A model generated the notes under the pieces. It was not told the origin of the DNA, did not search any database, and worked only from the letters and a program-made list of their open reading frames with translations. Source: Chloroflexota bacterium (GTDB lineage Bacteria > Chloroflexota > UBA6077). From it: 34,562 nt of DNA. The stretch spans positions 1 through 34,562 of the forward strand of contig JAJZRD010000014.1 in NCBI GenBank assembly GCA_021845945.1, in the 5' to 3' direction. This document shows, in pieces, positions 6,250-14,321 of this stretch (position 1 is its first letter; each line of letters opens with the position of its first letter). Made by a program: the position numbers and the translations under genes.

Positions 6250-7412
6250 AGGGGGAGAGCCAGCTTTCGCTACTGCGCAACGGCCCGCTGCTCGCCCTGG
6301 GCCTTGGCCACGCCGTGATCGATCTGTGCGCCAACATCCTGCCCATATTCTACCCGCTGCTGCTCAGCGCCCTCGGCCTCTCCTACGGTAGTGTAGCGGC
6401 CTTGACCACCACCCAAACCACCTGCTCCTCCCTGAGCCAGCCCTTCTTCGGCTGGCTGTCCGATCGGTTCGGCAGCCGTTGGATGGCCTCTCTCAGCATC
6501 GTGGTGGCGGCGGCAGCCCTGGCCCTGGTGGGTTTTCTCCACAGCTATCCGGCCCTCCTGCTGATCGTGGCGGCGCTCGGGCTGGCCGTCGGTGCCTTCC
6601 ACCCCCAGGGCGCCAAGACGGCCGCCCTGTTGGGGGGTAAGTGGAGGACCACCGCCCTTTCCGTCTACATGGTGATCGCCAACGTTGGGCTATCGGCCGG
6701 TCCGCTCCTGGCGGCCACGATGCTGATACCGGCGGGGTTGCGGGGCACCACCCTGCTGCTGATCCCAGCCCTGCTGGTGGCTTCGCTGCTCTTCGCGACC
6801 ATGGGGCGAGTGGATAGGGTGCTGGTCAAGAAGGCCACGGAGGTCTCGGTGGACGAGGTCGGACCCATCGCCTGGGGAGGGGTGGTGGCGCTGGTGCTCA
6901 CCATCGTCGTCCGATCCTGGGTGGAGTACGGTCTACTGTCCTTCGTGCCGCTGCTGTACGCGGCACGAGGCGAGGCGCCGGACCTGGCCGGCAGGATCCT
7001 CTTTCTGATGCTGATAATGGAAGGGACCGGGAGTCTCATCGGGGGGTTGCTGGCCGACCACCTGGGGAGGAGGCCGGTCCTCGTCGCCTCCTTCCTGCTC
7101 CTGGCCCCCGCGGTGCACTTCTTCGTCGGATCCCCGGGCGCTGATGCGGCGCTCCTGGCCCTGGCCGTGGGTTTCCTGCTGGGCACCCCCCTGACCGTCA
7201 CCCTGGCGGCCGCCCAGGAGATCGTGCCCTCCCGCATGGGAATGGCCTCGGGCCTCGCTATCAGCGCCGGCATGATCGTCGGTGGGGCCGGCGTCTCCAT
7301 TCAGGGGCTTCTGGCGGATCGCTTCGGCCTGGAGGCGAGCGCGGGGATCCTGGTGGTGGCGGCCGCCCTGGCGACCGTGGCGGCGGTGGGGGTTTCGAGC
7401 CGAAGGCGGTAG
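6246..7412 (+). CDS. MFS transporter, fosmidomycin-resistance (Fsr) like
   Basis: A 388-residue major facilitator superfamily protein of about 12 hydrophobic helices. The N-terminal half matches Fsr-type drug exporters: GHAVIDLCANILPIFYPLLL, then LSYGSVAALTT, a DRFGSRW loop between helices 2 and 3 (the MFS motif A), and GAFHPQGAKTAALL. A second motif-A-like loop (DHLGRRP) begins the C-terminal half. Such proteins export small toxic molecules with the proton gradient; the substrate here is unknown. GTG 6246 overlaps the rsmG stop, so expression is coupled to rsmG. The gene converges with the MgtE-like gene, only 26 bases apart, with no obvious terminator. Confidence 0.8.
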   Translation: MKGESQLSLLRNGPLLALGLGHAVIDLCANILPIFYPLLLSALGLSYGSVAALTTTQTTCSSLSQPFFGWLSDRFGSRWMASLSIVVAAAALALVGFLHSYPALLLIVAALGLAVGAFHPQGAKTAALLGGKWRTTALSVYMVIANVGLSAGPLLAATMLIPAGLRGTTLLLIPALLVASLLFATMGRVDRVLVKKATEVSVDEVGPIAWGGVVALVLTIVVRSWVEYGLLSFVPLLYAARGEAPDLAGRILFLMLIMEGTGSLIGGLLADHLGRRPVLVASFLLLAPAVHFFVGSPGADAALLALAVGFLLGTPLTVTLAAAQEIVPSRMGMASGLAISAGMIVGGAGVSIQGLLADRFGLEASAGILVVAAALATVAAVGVSSRRR

Positions 7413-7438
7413 CACGGGGCGGGACGCACGCAAGCCAC

Positions 7439-8725
7439 TTACGGGTTGGCCGCGGCCGCGCTGCCCGTCGCGCCCTCCCGGGGGAACATCCTCGGCAGCC
7501 GCCGCCGCCAGGCAGCGGGCAGCAGGATGTCCATGGCGTCGTCCACGGTGACTATCCCCTGGAGCCGGTTCTCATCGTCCACCACCGGCACCGCCAGCAG
7601 GTTGTACTTGGCGATCACCTTGGCGACCGTCTCCTGGCTGTCGTTCAGTCGCACCGTTATGGGGGAGCGATCCACCAGTTCGGCCAGGGTGCGGTCGGGC
7701 GAGGCGATGATCAGCTCCCTCAGGGAGATGGTGCCGATCAGCCTTTCCACCTCGGGCCGGTCGACCACGTAGACGTAGTAGACGTTGTCCACAGCCTGGG
7801 CGCGCTCCCTGAACTGCTCCAGGGCCTCTCCGATGGCGAGCGACTCGGGCAGGCTGATGTACTCAGTGGTCATGATGCCGCCGGCCGAATCCTCCGGGTA
7901 GGCGAGGAGCTCCCGAACCTCCTGGGACTCCTCTTCCTCCATCAGGGAGAGCAGCTCCGCCGCCTTCTTGGCGGGCATGTCCGCCAGGACGTCGGCGGCC
8001 TCGTCGGGTCCCATCTCCTCCAGGATGTCGGCTGCCCTGGAGCTTTCCATCTCCCGCAGGATCTGCACTTGCCGGCGCGACGAGACCTCCTCCAGGGTGT
8101 CGGCGGCGGTCTCGTCGTCCATGGCTTCGATCAAGGAGGAGCTTTCCCTCACCGACAGCTGGTCGACGATGTCGGCCAGGTCGGAGGGGTGCAGCCTGGG
8201 GATGGTGGTCCTGGGCACCCGGATCTGCAGGCTGGGGGCTGGATCCTGGACGGGCTGGAGCTTCTCCCAGGGGATTAGGTGGTCCTCCGGCCGGATGCCC
8301 ACCAGGCTGATCGCCCGTTCGATCCCCAGCCGCCGGAGCAGCCCGCGCGTGCTGGGGTCTATGGCCAGGACCCGGTAGTGGCTGTTGGTCTTTCCCAGCT
8401 GAATGTCGTTGACCCGCCCCACCTTGTGGCCTTCCACGTCGGTGAGCTGGCGGTCGAGCACCTGCTCCGAGAGCAGCACGTCTCCGAGCTCGGTCTCGTA
8501 GAGGACGATGTATCGCTTGGTGACTCCGAGCCGGACGCTGCTTCCCTGGAGATCTTCCACCTGCTCCCACGCCACGGCGAAGCGCTGGTGGTTCATCCCT
8601 TCCACTACCAGCGCCTTGACGGCGGGGTAGCTTCCACCCGAGGCGATAAGGTCCCTCAGTCTCCCCAGGATCGTGCCCTTGGCATCGACCACAGGTCGCC
8701 CAATGATCTGGCTGAAGAGGAGCAT
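7439..8725 (-). CDS. Cytosolic PRC-barrel / MgtE N-domain / CBS-pair protein (no membrane part)
   Basis: A 428-residue soluble protein. Two PRC-barrel-like repeats are at about 1-75 (IIGRPVVDAKGTILGRLRDL) and 85-165 (DRQLTDVEGHKVGRVNDIQL). An MgtE N-terminal superhelical domain (about 175-285; acidic repeats such as LEEMGPDEAADVLADM) and two CBS domains (about 288-410) follow. In MgtE magnesium channels, the N and CBS domains sense cytosolic magnesium and gate a five-helix pore; that pore is absent, and the chain ends after the second CBS with a Pro/Ala-rich tail. It is probably a free-standing metal or nucleotide sensor acting on another transporter; CorA (3371-4348) is the nearest candidate. 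The ATG at 8725 follows GGAGGTGG, which is held in a hairpin of the long leader. Confidence 0.82.
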   Translation of the reverse strand: MLLFSQIIGRPVVDAKGTILGRLRDLIASGGSYPAVKALVVEGMNHQRFAVAWEQVEDLQGSSVRLGVTKRYIVLYETELGDVLLSEQVLDRQLTDVEGHKVGRVNDIQLGKTNSHYRVLAIDPSTRGLLRRLGIERAISLVGIRPEDHLIPWEKLQPVQDPAPSLQIRVPRTTIPRLHPSDLADIVDQLSVRESSSLIEAMDDETAADTLEEVSSRRQVQILREMESSRAADILEEMGPDEAADVLADMPAKKAAELLSLMEEEESQEVRELLAYPEDSAGGIMTTEYISLPESLAIGEALEQFRERAQAVDNVYYVYVVDRPEVERLIGTISLRELIIASPDRTLAELVDRSPITVRLNDSQETVAKVIAKYNLLAVPVVDDENRLQGIVTVDDAMDILLPAAWRRRLPRMFPREGATGSAAAANP

Positions 8726-8871
8726 AAAGAAACCACCTCCTTTCCCAGATAAAGAGGTGGCATTCCCCCGGACGGCAGGCGACCTGAAGCGGCCCTCAGC
8801 CGTCCCCAGGATCGCGGCCGGCGGGCGCTACATGGAGGTCGCCTCCCCTTCGATGAAGGGAACGGCACCTC
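8726..8871 (-). promoter_or_regulatory. Structured mRNA leader, candidate riboswitch controlling the MgtE-like gene
   Basis: Reading on the minus strand, GAGGTGCCGTTCCC (8871-8858) pairs with 8767-8754 (13 of 14 positions, one G-U). Within it AGGCGACCT (8844-8836) pairs perfectly with 8785-8777, and GGACGGC (8805-8799) with 8776-8770; these two are interleaved, so they form a pseudoknot or exclude each other. The strand CCACCTC (8760-8754) can alternatively pair with GAGGTGG (8739-8733), which contains the ribosome site of the gene at 8725. Thus formation of the outer stem frees the ribosome site, and its loss hides it. Local hairpins (8860-8855 with 8851-8846) compete too. I do not match it to M-box or yybP-ykoY consensus sequences. 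Confidence 0.55.
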
Positions 8872-9186
8872 GTGCTATTCGGTTGGACCAGCCGGTACGT
8901 TCTCCGCTGCTACTGTCAGATTCCATACAGTCCAGAGTTTTTCCTTTGGTTGACCTGGCAGAATGCCGATCCGACCACTATCCCAATAGTAAGGCTGGCA
9001 GAAGGCAGTGTCAAGGCGACGAGGAACGTGGTAGGTGATGTGCTGTCCGTCCAAATGCATCCGCGGAAGAGCTCGTCCCCTGGCCGTGAAGCGCGTCTCG
9101 ACGCGGGCCGTCCCGAGAGAGGAGTGAGGCCCCATTTTGAGGTTCGCCCCCACAGGAGATCTGCGGGCCGCCCACTCACGGCGGAG
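8872..9186. other. Intergenic stretch without a supported gene
   Basis: These 315 bases lie between the structured leader and the mazF stop and are less GC-rich than the surroundings around 8880-9000. A minus-strand frame (9153-8875, 92 codons) exists but has no good ribosome site and no recognisable family. The promoter of the leader should lie here; I see no convincing -35/-10 pair. It may hold a decayed gene. Confidence 0.4.
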
Positions 9187-9543
9187 CTACTCCGGTTCCA
9201 GGGGCTCCAGCACCAGCCCGACGCCATCCAGGATCTGGCGCACGCGCTCCCCGGAGAGGGTTCCGATCCTCTCGCCCAGTTGAGCCTTGTCCAACGTGAA
9301 GATCTGGGTCACGTTGACCACGCTCTGCTTGGGTAGCTGCGCCTCGCCGGGCCGCAGGAGAACGTTGCCGGGAACGGCGGCTCGCTTCAGGTTGGAGGTC
9401 AGAGCGCACACCACCACGGTGCTGATGCGGCTGTGGTTGAAGCTGTTGTTCTGGATGACGACGTGAGGGTGCCGGTAGCCTGGCTCGGATCCCGAGGGTT
9501 CCTCCAGATCGATCCAGAAGAGGTCGCCCTGGTCGATCACCAT
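9187..9543 (-). CDS. mazF: MazF/PemK-type endoribonuclease toxin
   Basis: A 118-residue protein of the PemK/MazF family, toxins that cut mRNA at short sequences. Family marks are DLFWIDLEEPSGSEPGYRHP at 7-26 (beta strand, loop and conserved Arg), HVVIQN, the TSNL region around 49-52 (catalytic Thr/Ser area), and VNVTQIFTLDKAQLGERIGTL near 76-96. It overlaps the 3' end of the RHH gene by 7 bases, as usual for toxin after antitoxin. Its product should be neutralised by that RHH protein. Length is typical. Confidence 0.9.
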   Translation of the reverse strand: MVIDQGDLFWIDLEEPSGSEPGYRHPHVVIQNNSFNHSRISTVVVCALTSNLKRAAVPGNVLLRPGEAQLPKQSVVNVTQIFTLDKAQLGERIGTLSGERVRQILDGVGLVLEPLEPE

Positions 9544-9791
9544 TCGCCTTCCACGATCTTCTTATGCTGGCGCCGCATCCGACGCTGGAGAGCCTGCTCC
9601 GCTGGGTCGGGTGCGCCGGCGTATGCAGCGTCGATCCTTTCCCGGATCTGCCGGCTTCTGTGGCTGCGGACGAACTCCTCCAGGGCGAGGGCGAAGAGAC
9701 GGCTCCGCGACGTGTTCATCTCCCGGGCCAGGGCCTCGGCTTCGGCGAAAAGGGATTCCTCGATCGATACGGCCGTCTTGACGGTGGGCAT
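9537..9791 (-). CDS. mazE: Ribbon-helix-helix antitoxin partner of MazF
   Basis: An 84-residue protein. Residues 3-46 form a ribbon-helix-helix fold (VKTAVSIEESLFAEAEALAREM, then TSRSRLFALALEEFV) that binds operator DNA as a dimer. The charged C-terminal half (RSHRSRQIRERIDAAY... to KIVEGEW) would wrap the toxin. This is the CopG-like class of MazE rather than the AbrB-fold class. ATG 9791 is preceded by AAGGAGGG. It is the first gene of the pair, read from the strong promoter at 9846-9818, and likely represses its own promoter. Confidence 0.85.
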   Translation of the reverse strand: MPTVKTAVSIEESLFAEAEALAREMNTSRSRLFALALEEFVRSHRSRQIRERIDAAYAGAPDPAEQALQRRMRRQHKKIVEGEW

Positions 9792-9817
9792 CGTGTAATG
9801 CCCTCCTTCCTACCTGC

Positions 9818-9846
9818 AGTATAACCAAGTGTCATACCAGCGTCAA
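9818..9846 (-). promoter_or_regulatory. Promoter of the mazEF pair
   Basis: On the minus strand TTGACG (9846-9841) and TATACT (9823-9818) have a 17-base spacer, near consensus. The start would be about 9811, giving a roughly 20-base leader containing AAGGAGGG before ATG 9791. Confidence 0.72.
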
Positions 9847-9867
9847 TCCAGGCCGTCGGCAGCGCGG

Positions 9868-9922
9868 TTGACATTATGGCCTTGCTGGTATTACCTGTGC
9901 GGTAGTACAATGTTGGTAATAC
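9868..9922 (+). promoter_or_regulatory. Promoter/operator region of the vapBC pair
   Basis: TTGACA (9868-9873) and a later -10-like TACAAT (9906-9911, with a possible -35 TTGCTG at 9882-9887, spacer 18) point toward the vapB gene. An 8-bp perfect inverted repeat, GTATTACC (9888-9895) and GGTAATAC (9915-9922), flanks the TACAAT box and is a likely operator for the AbrB-type antitoxin. The region lies only 22 bases from the -35 of the opposite mazEF promoter. Confidence 0.55.
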
Positions 9923-9943
9923 ACATTCGGTAGGGAGATCGCC

Positions 9944-10192
9944 ATGCCGACCGTGACGAGCAAGGGGCAGGTGACGCTGCCCAAGAGTGTGCGCGATGCC
10001 CTCGGCATCGAGCCGGGGACCGAGGTCGATTTCGACGTGGAAGAGGGCCGAGTGGTAATGCGGAAGCGTGTTCCCATGGAAGCCTTCGCCGAGTGGGAGG
10101 GGCGACTGCGCGGAAAGCTCGCGGGCGCTTCCGTGGACGAGACGATGGAGATGATGCGCGGCGAGCGTCTCCGCGACGAGGATGATGGATGA
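9944..10192 (+). CDS. vapB: AbrB/SpoVT-type antitoxin (VapB-like)
   Basis: An 82-residue protein whose first 45 residues are a swapped-hairpin AbrB DNA-binding domain (VTSKGQVTLPKSVRDALGI, then GTEVDFDVEEGRVVMRK). The acidic C-terminal half (AFAEWEGRLRGKL, MEMMRGERLRDEDDG) should mask the PIN toxin. ATG 9944 follows TAGGGAGATC. Its stop overlaps the toxin start (ATGA at 10189-10192), so the two are co-translated. It probably represses its promoter through the inverted repeat at 9888-9922. Confidence 0.88.
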   Translation: MPTVTSKGQVTLPKSVRDALGIEPGTEVDFDVEEGRVVMRKRVPMEAFAEWEGRLRGKLAGASVDETMEMMRGERLRDEDDG

Positions 10193-10662
10193 GAACCGCG
10201 GTGGACACCAACGTCCTGCTGGATCTCCTGGCGGGGGATGATGCCGCAGCCGCAGCCGCCCGGTCCGCCCTCGCCGAGGCCCTCAGCCTCGGGTCGCTGG
10301 CTGCATGTCCGGTGGTGTATGCTGAGCTGGCCGCGAGCTTCCCCGACCAGGAGGAGCTTACCCGCTTCATCCACACCTTCCACATCCAGGTGGACGACTT
10401 CTCCACCGACGCGCTCTACCAGGCTGCTGCGGCCTGGAGAAGATACGCACGCACTCGCGGGAGGGAGGTCCAATGCTCCCGCTGCGGGCAGAGGACGGAG
10501 GTGCTGTGCCCCAACTGCGGCACCCCCCTCTCGTGGCGGCAACACATCCTGCCAGACTTCCTTGTGGGGGGTCACGCCGCCGTGCAGGCCAGCCGATTGC
10601 TCACTCGCGATCCCCACCACCACCGGCGCTACTTCCCGACCCTGGCGGTCCTCACACCATAG
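10189..10662 (+). CDS. vapC: PIN-domain ribonuclease toxin (VapC) with a zinc-ribbon insertion
   Basis: A 157-residue PIN nuclease. The four acidic residues of the metal site are visible: D6 (AVDTNVLLDLL), E46 (VVYAELAAS), D123 (ILPDFLVGGHA) and D141 (LLTRDPHHH). Between E46 and D123, residues 96-110 add CSRCG-x6-CPNCG, a four-cysteine zinc ribbon that ordinary VapC toxins of about 130 residues lack. The rest of the fold is intact, so it should be active on RNA. The ribbon may add RNA recognition or stability (inference). It overlaps vapB by 4 bases. No gene is apparent from 10663 to 10773. Confidence 0.88.
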   Translation: MRTAVDTNVLLDLLAGDDAAAAAARSALAEALSLGSLAACPVVYAELAASFPDQEELTRFIHTFHIQVDDFSTDALYQAAAAWRRYARTRGREVQCSRCGQRTEVLCPNCGTPLSWRQHILPDFLVGGHAAVQASRLLTRDPHHHRRYFPTLAVLTP

Positions 10663-10773
10663 CAGCCCGCCCCGTCGCGGGGGCACCTGGCAAGGCTGAC
10701 GGTACTCCGCTCCACCAAGTCAAACATTAGCCTGCCCACTCCACCCTCTGGATGGCGACCTGCCGGACGTTTC

Positions 10774-11250
10774 GTGGATGGGCCTCCGATGGGAGCGAGG
10801 GCTGTGGATATCCTGCGGATCGGCCTCGAAGACGCGCGTTATCCGTCCCAGCTTGAGGGCATGCCGGGGTACGAGCTCCCGACCTCCCTCGATGCCCTCG
10901 GCAACCTCGACCTGCTGAGCCGCCGCAAGCTGGCGGTCCTCTGCTCGGTGAAGTGCCCGGGCAGCCTGATCCTCCAGAGCTACGACCTGATGCAGCGGCT
11001 GAGACAGGCCGATCTGGCAGTGGTTGGCGGCTTCCACTCCCCCATGGAGCGGGAGTGGCTGGCGGCGCTGGCGGACGAGCTGCTGGTCGCTCACGCCTCC
11101 CCGGGGGGCAAGACCGAGCAGTTCTGCCGGGAGCTGCTGGAGTGGGGCAAGCCACTGTACACCCTGGAGGACCGGGCCAACGGCAACCTCTTCGAGATGG
11201 GGGCGAGGCCGCTGAGGCTCGCCCCGGGGGTGCCGTTGCCCTGGAGTTGA
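10774..11250 (+). CDS. DprA/LOG-like protein, internally shortened
   Basis: A 158-residue protein at most. The N-terminus (VDILRIGLEDARYPSQL) and ALGNLDLLSRRKLAVLCSVKCPGSLILQSYDLM are typical of stand-alone DprA/SLOG-domain proteins with a Rossmann-like nucleotide-binding fold, as is the end (LLVAHASPGGKTEQFCRELLEWGKPLYTLED). In proteins of this type I remember, about 60 residues lie between GGFHSPMERE and the AALAD segment; here they are nearly adjacent, suggesting an in-frame deletion. Function is unknown; DprA itself loads RecA during DNA uptake. The start is uncertain: ATG 10774, ATG 10789 or GTG 10804, the last having the best ribosome site (GGGAGCGAGGG). It lies just after the TA cluster. 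Confidence 0.7.
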   Translation: MDGPPMGARAVDILRIGLEDARYPSQLEGMPGYELPTSLDALGNLDLLSRRKLAVLCSVKCPGSLILQSYDLMQRLRQADLAVVGGFHSPMEREWLAALADELLVAHASPGGKTEQFCRELLEWGKPLYTLEDRANGNLFEMGARPLRLAPGVPLPWS

Positions 11251-11274
11251 CTTTTCCTTGTCTGGGTATATAGT
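11247..11274 (+). promoter_or_regulatory. Candidate promoter upstream of the CPBP protease
   Basis: TTGACT (11247-11252) and TATAGT (11269-11274) have a 16-base spacer; the -35 box overlaps the stop codon of the DprA-like gene. The leader to ATG 11447 would be about 165 bases. I see no clear structure in it apart from the GAGAGTAAGAGG ribosome site. Confidence 0.5.
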
Positions 11275-11446
11275 AGCGGTTGTTCCAGCGCTGTCGGCGT
11301 CGCGCTACCCCCACGAGCGGCCCATTTCGCTCGATTCTTCCCTTCGGCATCAACTGAAAAACGGCTATACGCGGCCCTTTCATGCCTTCAGATAGCTGCC
11401 CGGTTCCCACGATCCCACACGGCTATCACTTGGAGAGTAAGAGGTA

Positions 11447-12211
11447 ATGAATGTCCGCAGGCAGTTGACCCTCTTTCGAATGTTGGTGGCCATCGATGCC
11501 CTGCTGGTGCTGGCGACCTATCTCTGGTTCACCCCGGAGCAGTTGAGCGGGACGCGGGGGCTCCCCCTTCCGGCGATGAGCATCCCCACCTGGCAGTTGG
11601 CTCTGGTCAACGCTGGGACAGTGGTGGTTCTCTACGGCCTGCTGGGGAGGATCGGCTTCGCCTTCGCCCTGAAGCTGGATCTGACGGGCATCTACCGCAA
11701 GTGGGCCGGCTGGCGCGCCTGGTTCATCGATCCGATGCAGACGGGGCTCGCGGTCGGGGTGGCTATGGTGGCCATCGACCGGCTCTTCGTCTTTTTCGGT
11801 CAGGGGGAACCCTTCCGGCACCCTCCCCTCCCCCTCTCGCTCTACGTCACCGCCGTGGCCGGGATCGGCGAGGAGATCCTCTTCCGGGTGTTCCTGCTTG
11901 GTTTCTGCGCCCTCCTGCTGGATTTCCTTCTCTGGCGGCCGCTGGGGAGCCGGGCCATACTGTGGATTGCGAACGCGATAGCGGCCCTGGCTTTCGGGGC
12001 CGCTCACCTGCCATCGGTGATGGCGCTGATGGGGGCTGCGACCCCCTTCGACCTCTCGGTTCCCACCCTCGTGGAGCTGTTCCTGGTGGACGGGATCCTG
12101 GGGCTGGCCGCCGGCAAGTGGTACGTCAAAGAGGGCCTGGTGGCGGCCATCGGCGTTCACTTCTGGGCCGGCATCATGTGGCACGTCATCGGCCCCATGT
12201 TCTCCCTGTGA
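11447..12211 (+). CDS. CPBP-family intramembrane metalloprotease
   Basis: A 254-residue membrane protein with about six to seven hydrophobic helices. The three CPBP (CAAX protease and bacteriocin-processing, Abi) motifs are present: EEILFR at 142-147, FGAAH at 183-187 and HFWAGIMWH starting at H238. The paired glutamates and the two histidines form the catalytic site in this glutamate-type intramembrane protease family. Substrates are unknown; family members cleave prenylated proteins, bacteriocin leaders or anti-sigma factors. It converges with the MacB-like permease gene. A separate plus-strand promoter (11247-11274) serves it. Confidence 0.85.
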   Translation: MNVRRQLTLFRMLVAIDALLVLATYLWFTPEQLSGTRGLPLPAMSIPTWQLALVNAGTVVVLYGLLGRIGFAFALKLDLTGIYRKWAGWRAWFIDPMQTGLAVGVAMVAIDRLFVFFGQGEPFRHPPLPLSLYVTAVAGIGEEILFRVFLLGFCALLLDFLLWRPLGSRAILWIANAIAALAFGAAHLPSVMALMGAATPFDLSVPTLVELFLVDGILGLAAGKWYVKEGLVAAIGVHFWAGIMWHVIGPMFSL

Positions 12212-12282
12212 ACGGGAAGCATCTGCTCCGGGGGGAATGAGTCCACTTCATCCATGGGGAAGGGGGTTGGTCCCGGCCGTCT

Positions 12283-13531
12283 CTACTCGTACCGCAGGGC
12301 TTCGATGGGGTTGAGGCGGGCCGCGCGGCTGGCCGGGTAGATCCCGAAGAAGACCCCGATGGCGCTGGAGACGCCGAAGGCCAGCAGGATGGCGTCGGCA
12401 GACACCACGGTCTGCATCTTCTGGCCCCCGAAGTCCAGGCTCCCCAGTAGACTCGAGAGACCCGACCCCAGCAGGATCCCCACGGCTCCCCCCACCACGC
12501 TCACAACCACCGACTCCACCAGGAACTGCACCAGGATGTCCCGGCGCTTGGCCCCCACCGCCTTGCGGATCCCGATCTCCCGGGTCCGCTCCGTCACCGA
12601 GACCAGCATGATGTTCATGATGCCGATGCCGCCCACCACCAGGGAGATCCCCGCGACGGAGCCCAGCAGCATGGTCATCACCCCCATGATCTGGTTGGCG
12701 GTGGCCAGCATGTCCTCCTGACTCATGATGGTGAAGTCGTCCTGGGCGGCGTGGTGGCGCTGCCGCAGCAGGTCGCCGATATTCTGGACGGCCGCGCTCA
12801 TCACCTCCGGGTCCTCGCTGACCAACTGCACGTTGATGCTGGAGACGTTGTGGCCGCCCCGGACCGTACGCTGGGCCATCACCCGCGACTGGAGGGTCGT
12901 GATCGGGATGAGGATCATGTCGTCCTGGTTGCCCATGGCCTGCGCACCCTTGGATTCCAGCACACCGACCACCCGGAAGCGGAGCCTCCGGTTGCCAAAG
13001 CCGAGGCTGACCTGCTGGTCGATCGGGCTCTGATCCGGGAAGAGAGAGCTCGCCACGTTGCTGCCCAGGATCGCCACGGTGGACCTGGCGTCGACCTGCT
13101 GTTTCGTGATGAAGGATCCCTCCGCCGTGTGGAAGTTCCGTACGTTTTCGTACTCCGGCGTGATCCCGGTGACGCGGCTGTTGACGTTGTTGCTGCCGGC
13201 TATGACCTGGGCAAAGCTGATCATCTCCGGCGCGGCCGCTGCCACCTCGGGTATTGCCCCCGGCTCCCCGATGGCCATGGCGTCCTCGTAGGTGAGGGTG
13301 GGGGCCGTGCCGGAGCCCAGCCGGGCACCCCCCTCTCCCCTGGCTGCTCCAGGCATGATGAAGAGCAGGTTGGTGCCCATGGAGCGGATCTGCTGGGTCA
13401 CCGTGGCCTGCGCCCCTCTGCCCACCGACATGAGGGCGATCACCGCCCCCACCCCGATGATGATCCCCAGCATCGTCAGAGCGGAGCGCATCTTGTTGGC
13501 CACCAGGCTGCCCAGGGCGACCCGGAGGCTC

Positions 13532-13545
<14 letters not shown>
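12283..13545 (-). CDS. MacB-type ABC transporter permease (FtsX domain)
   Basis: A 420-residue permease. One N-terminal transmembrane helix (about 22-44, [18 protein letters not shown]) is followed by a large extracytoplasmic MacB-type core domain (45-285) and three C-terminal helices of the FtsX domain (about 290-315, 340-370 and 383-405), with the conserved [15 protein letters not shown] coupling segment between the first two of them. It lacks the fused ATPase of E. coli MacB; the ATPase is encoded separately just upstream, overlapping by 14 bases. With the adaptor (14322-16208) it forms a MacAB-like tripartite or mechanotransmission exporter of peptides, lipids or drugs. Confidence 0.88.
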
Positions 13546-14242
<697 letters not shown>

Positions 14243-14256
14243 GCTGCCACCCTGCA

Positions 14257-14298
14257 GAGACGCGACATGTCTGGAGACGCGACATGTCGCGTCTCTAC
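14257..14298. repeat. Palindromic repeat around GACATGTC
   Basis: A 22-bp perfect palindrome (14274-14295, arms GAGACGC, centre GACATGTC) is preceded by a direct 15-base half copy (14257-14271). The core is continued by TAC at 14296-14298. Elements of the GTAGAGACG...CGTCTCTAC kind are common dispersed intergenic repeats in cyanobacteria and Chloroflexota. Here it lies in the 79-base gap between the adaptor and ATPase genes of one operon and could form a strong mRNA hairpin there. Confidence 0.7.
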
Positions 14299-14321
14299 AT
14301 CTATCATCGGACCATCACCCA

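Noticed and set aside
8733..8760. Intrinsic terminator before the MgtE-like gene
   Set aside because: Hairpin plus TTTCTTT looks like one, but the stem contains the ribosome site of the gene 8 bases before its ATG, so a translation switch is more likely.
8726..8871. Identification of the leader as an M-box or cobalamin/TPP riboswitch
   Set aside because: Isolated words (GGCTGAG, GAGGTGCC) resemble TPP or cobalamin leaders, but the other conserved boxes (THI box end, B12 box) and the M-box core are missing.
8875..9153. Minus-strand frame of 92 codons between mazF and the structured leader
   Set aside because: No ribosome site, no recognisable family, and its 3' end runs into the RNA leader region; could be a decayed gene but not supportable.
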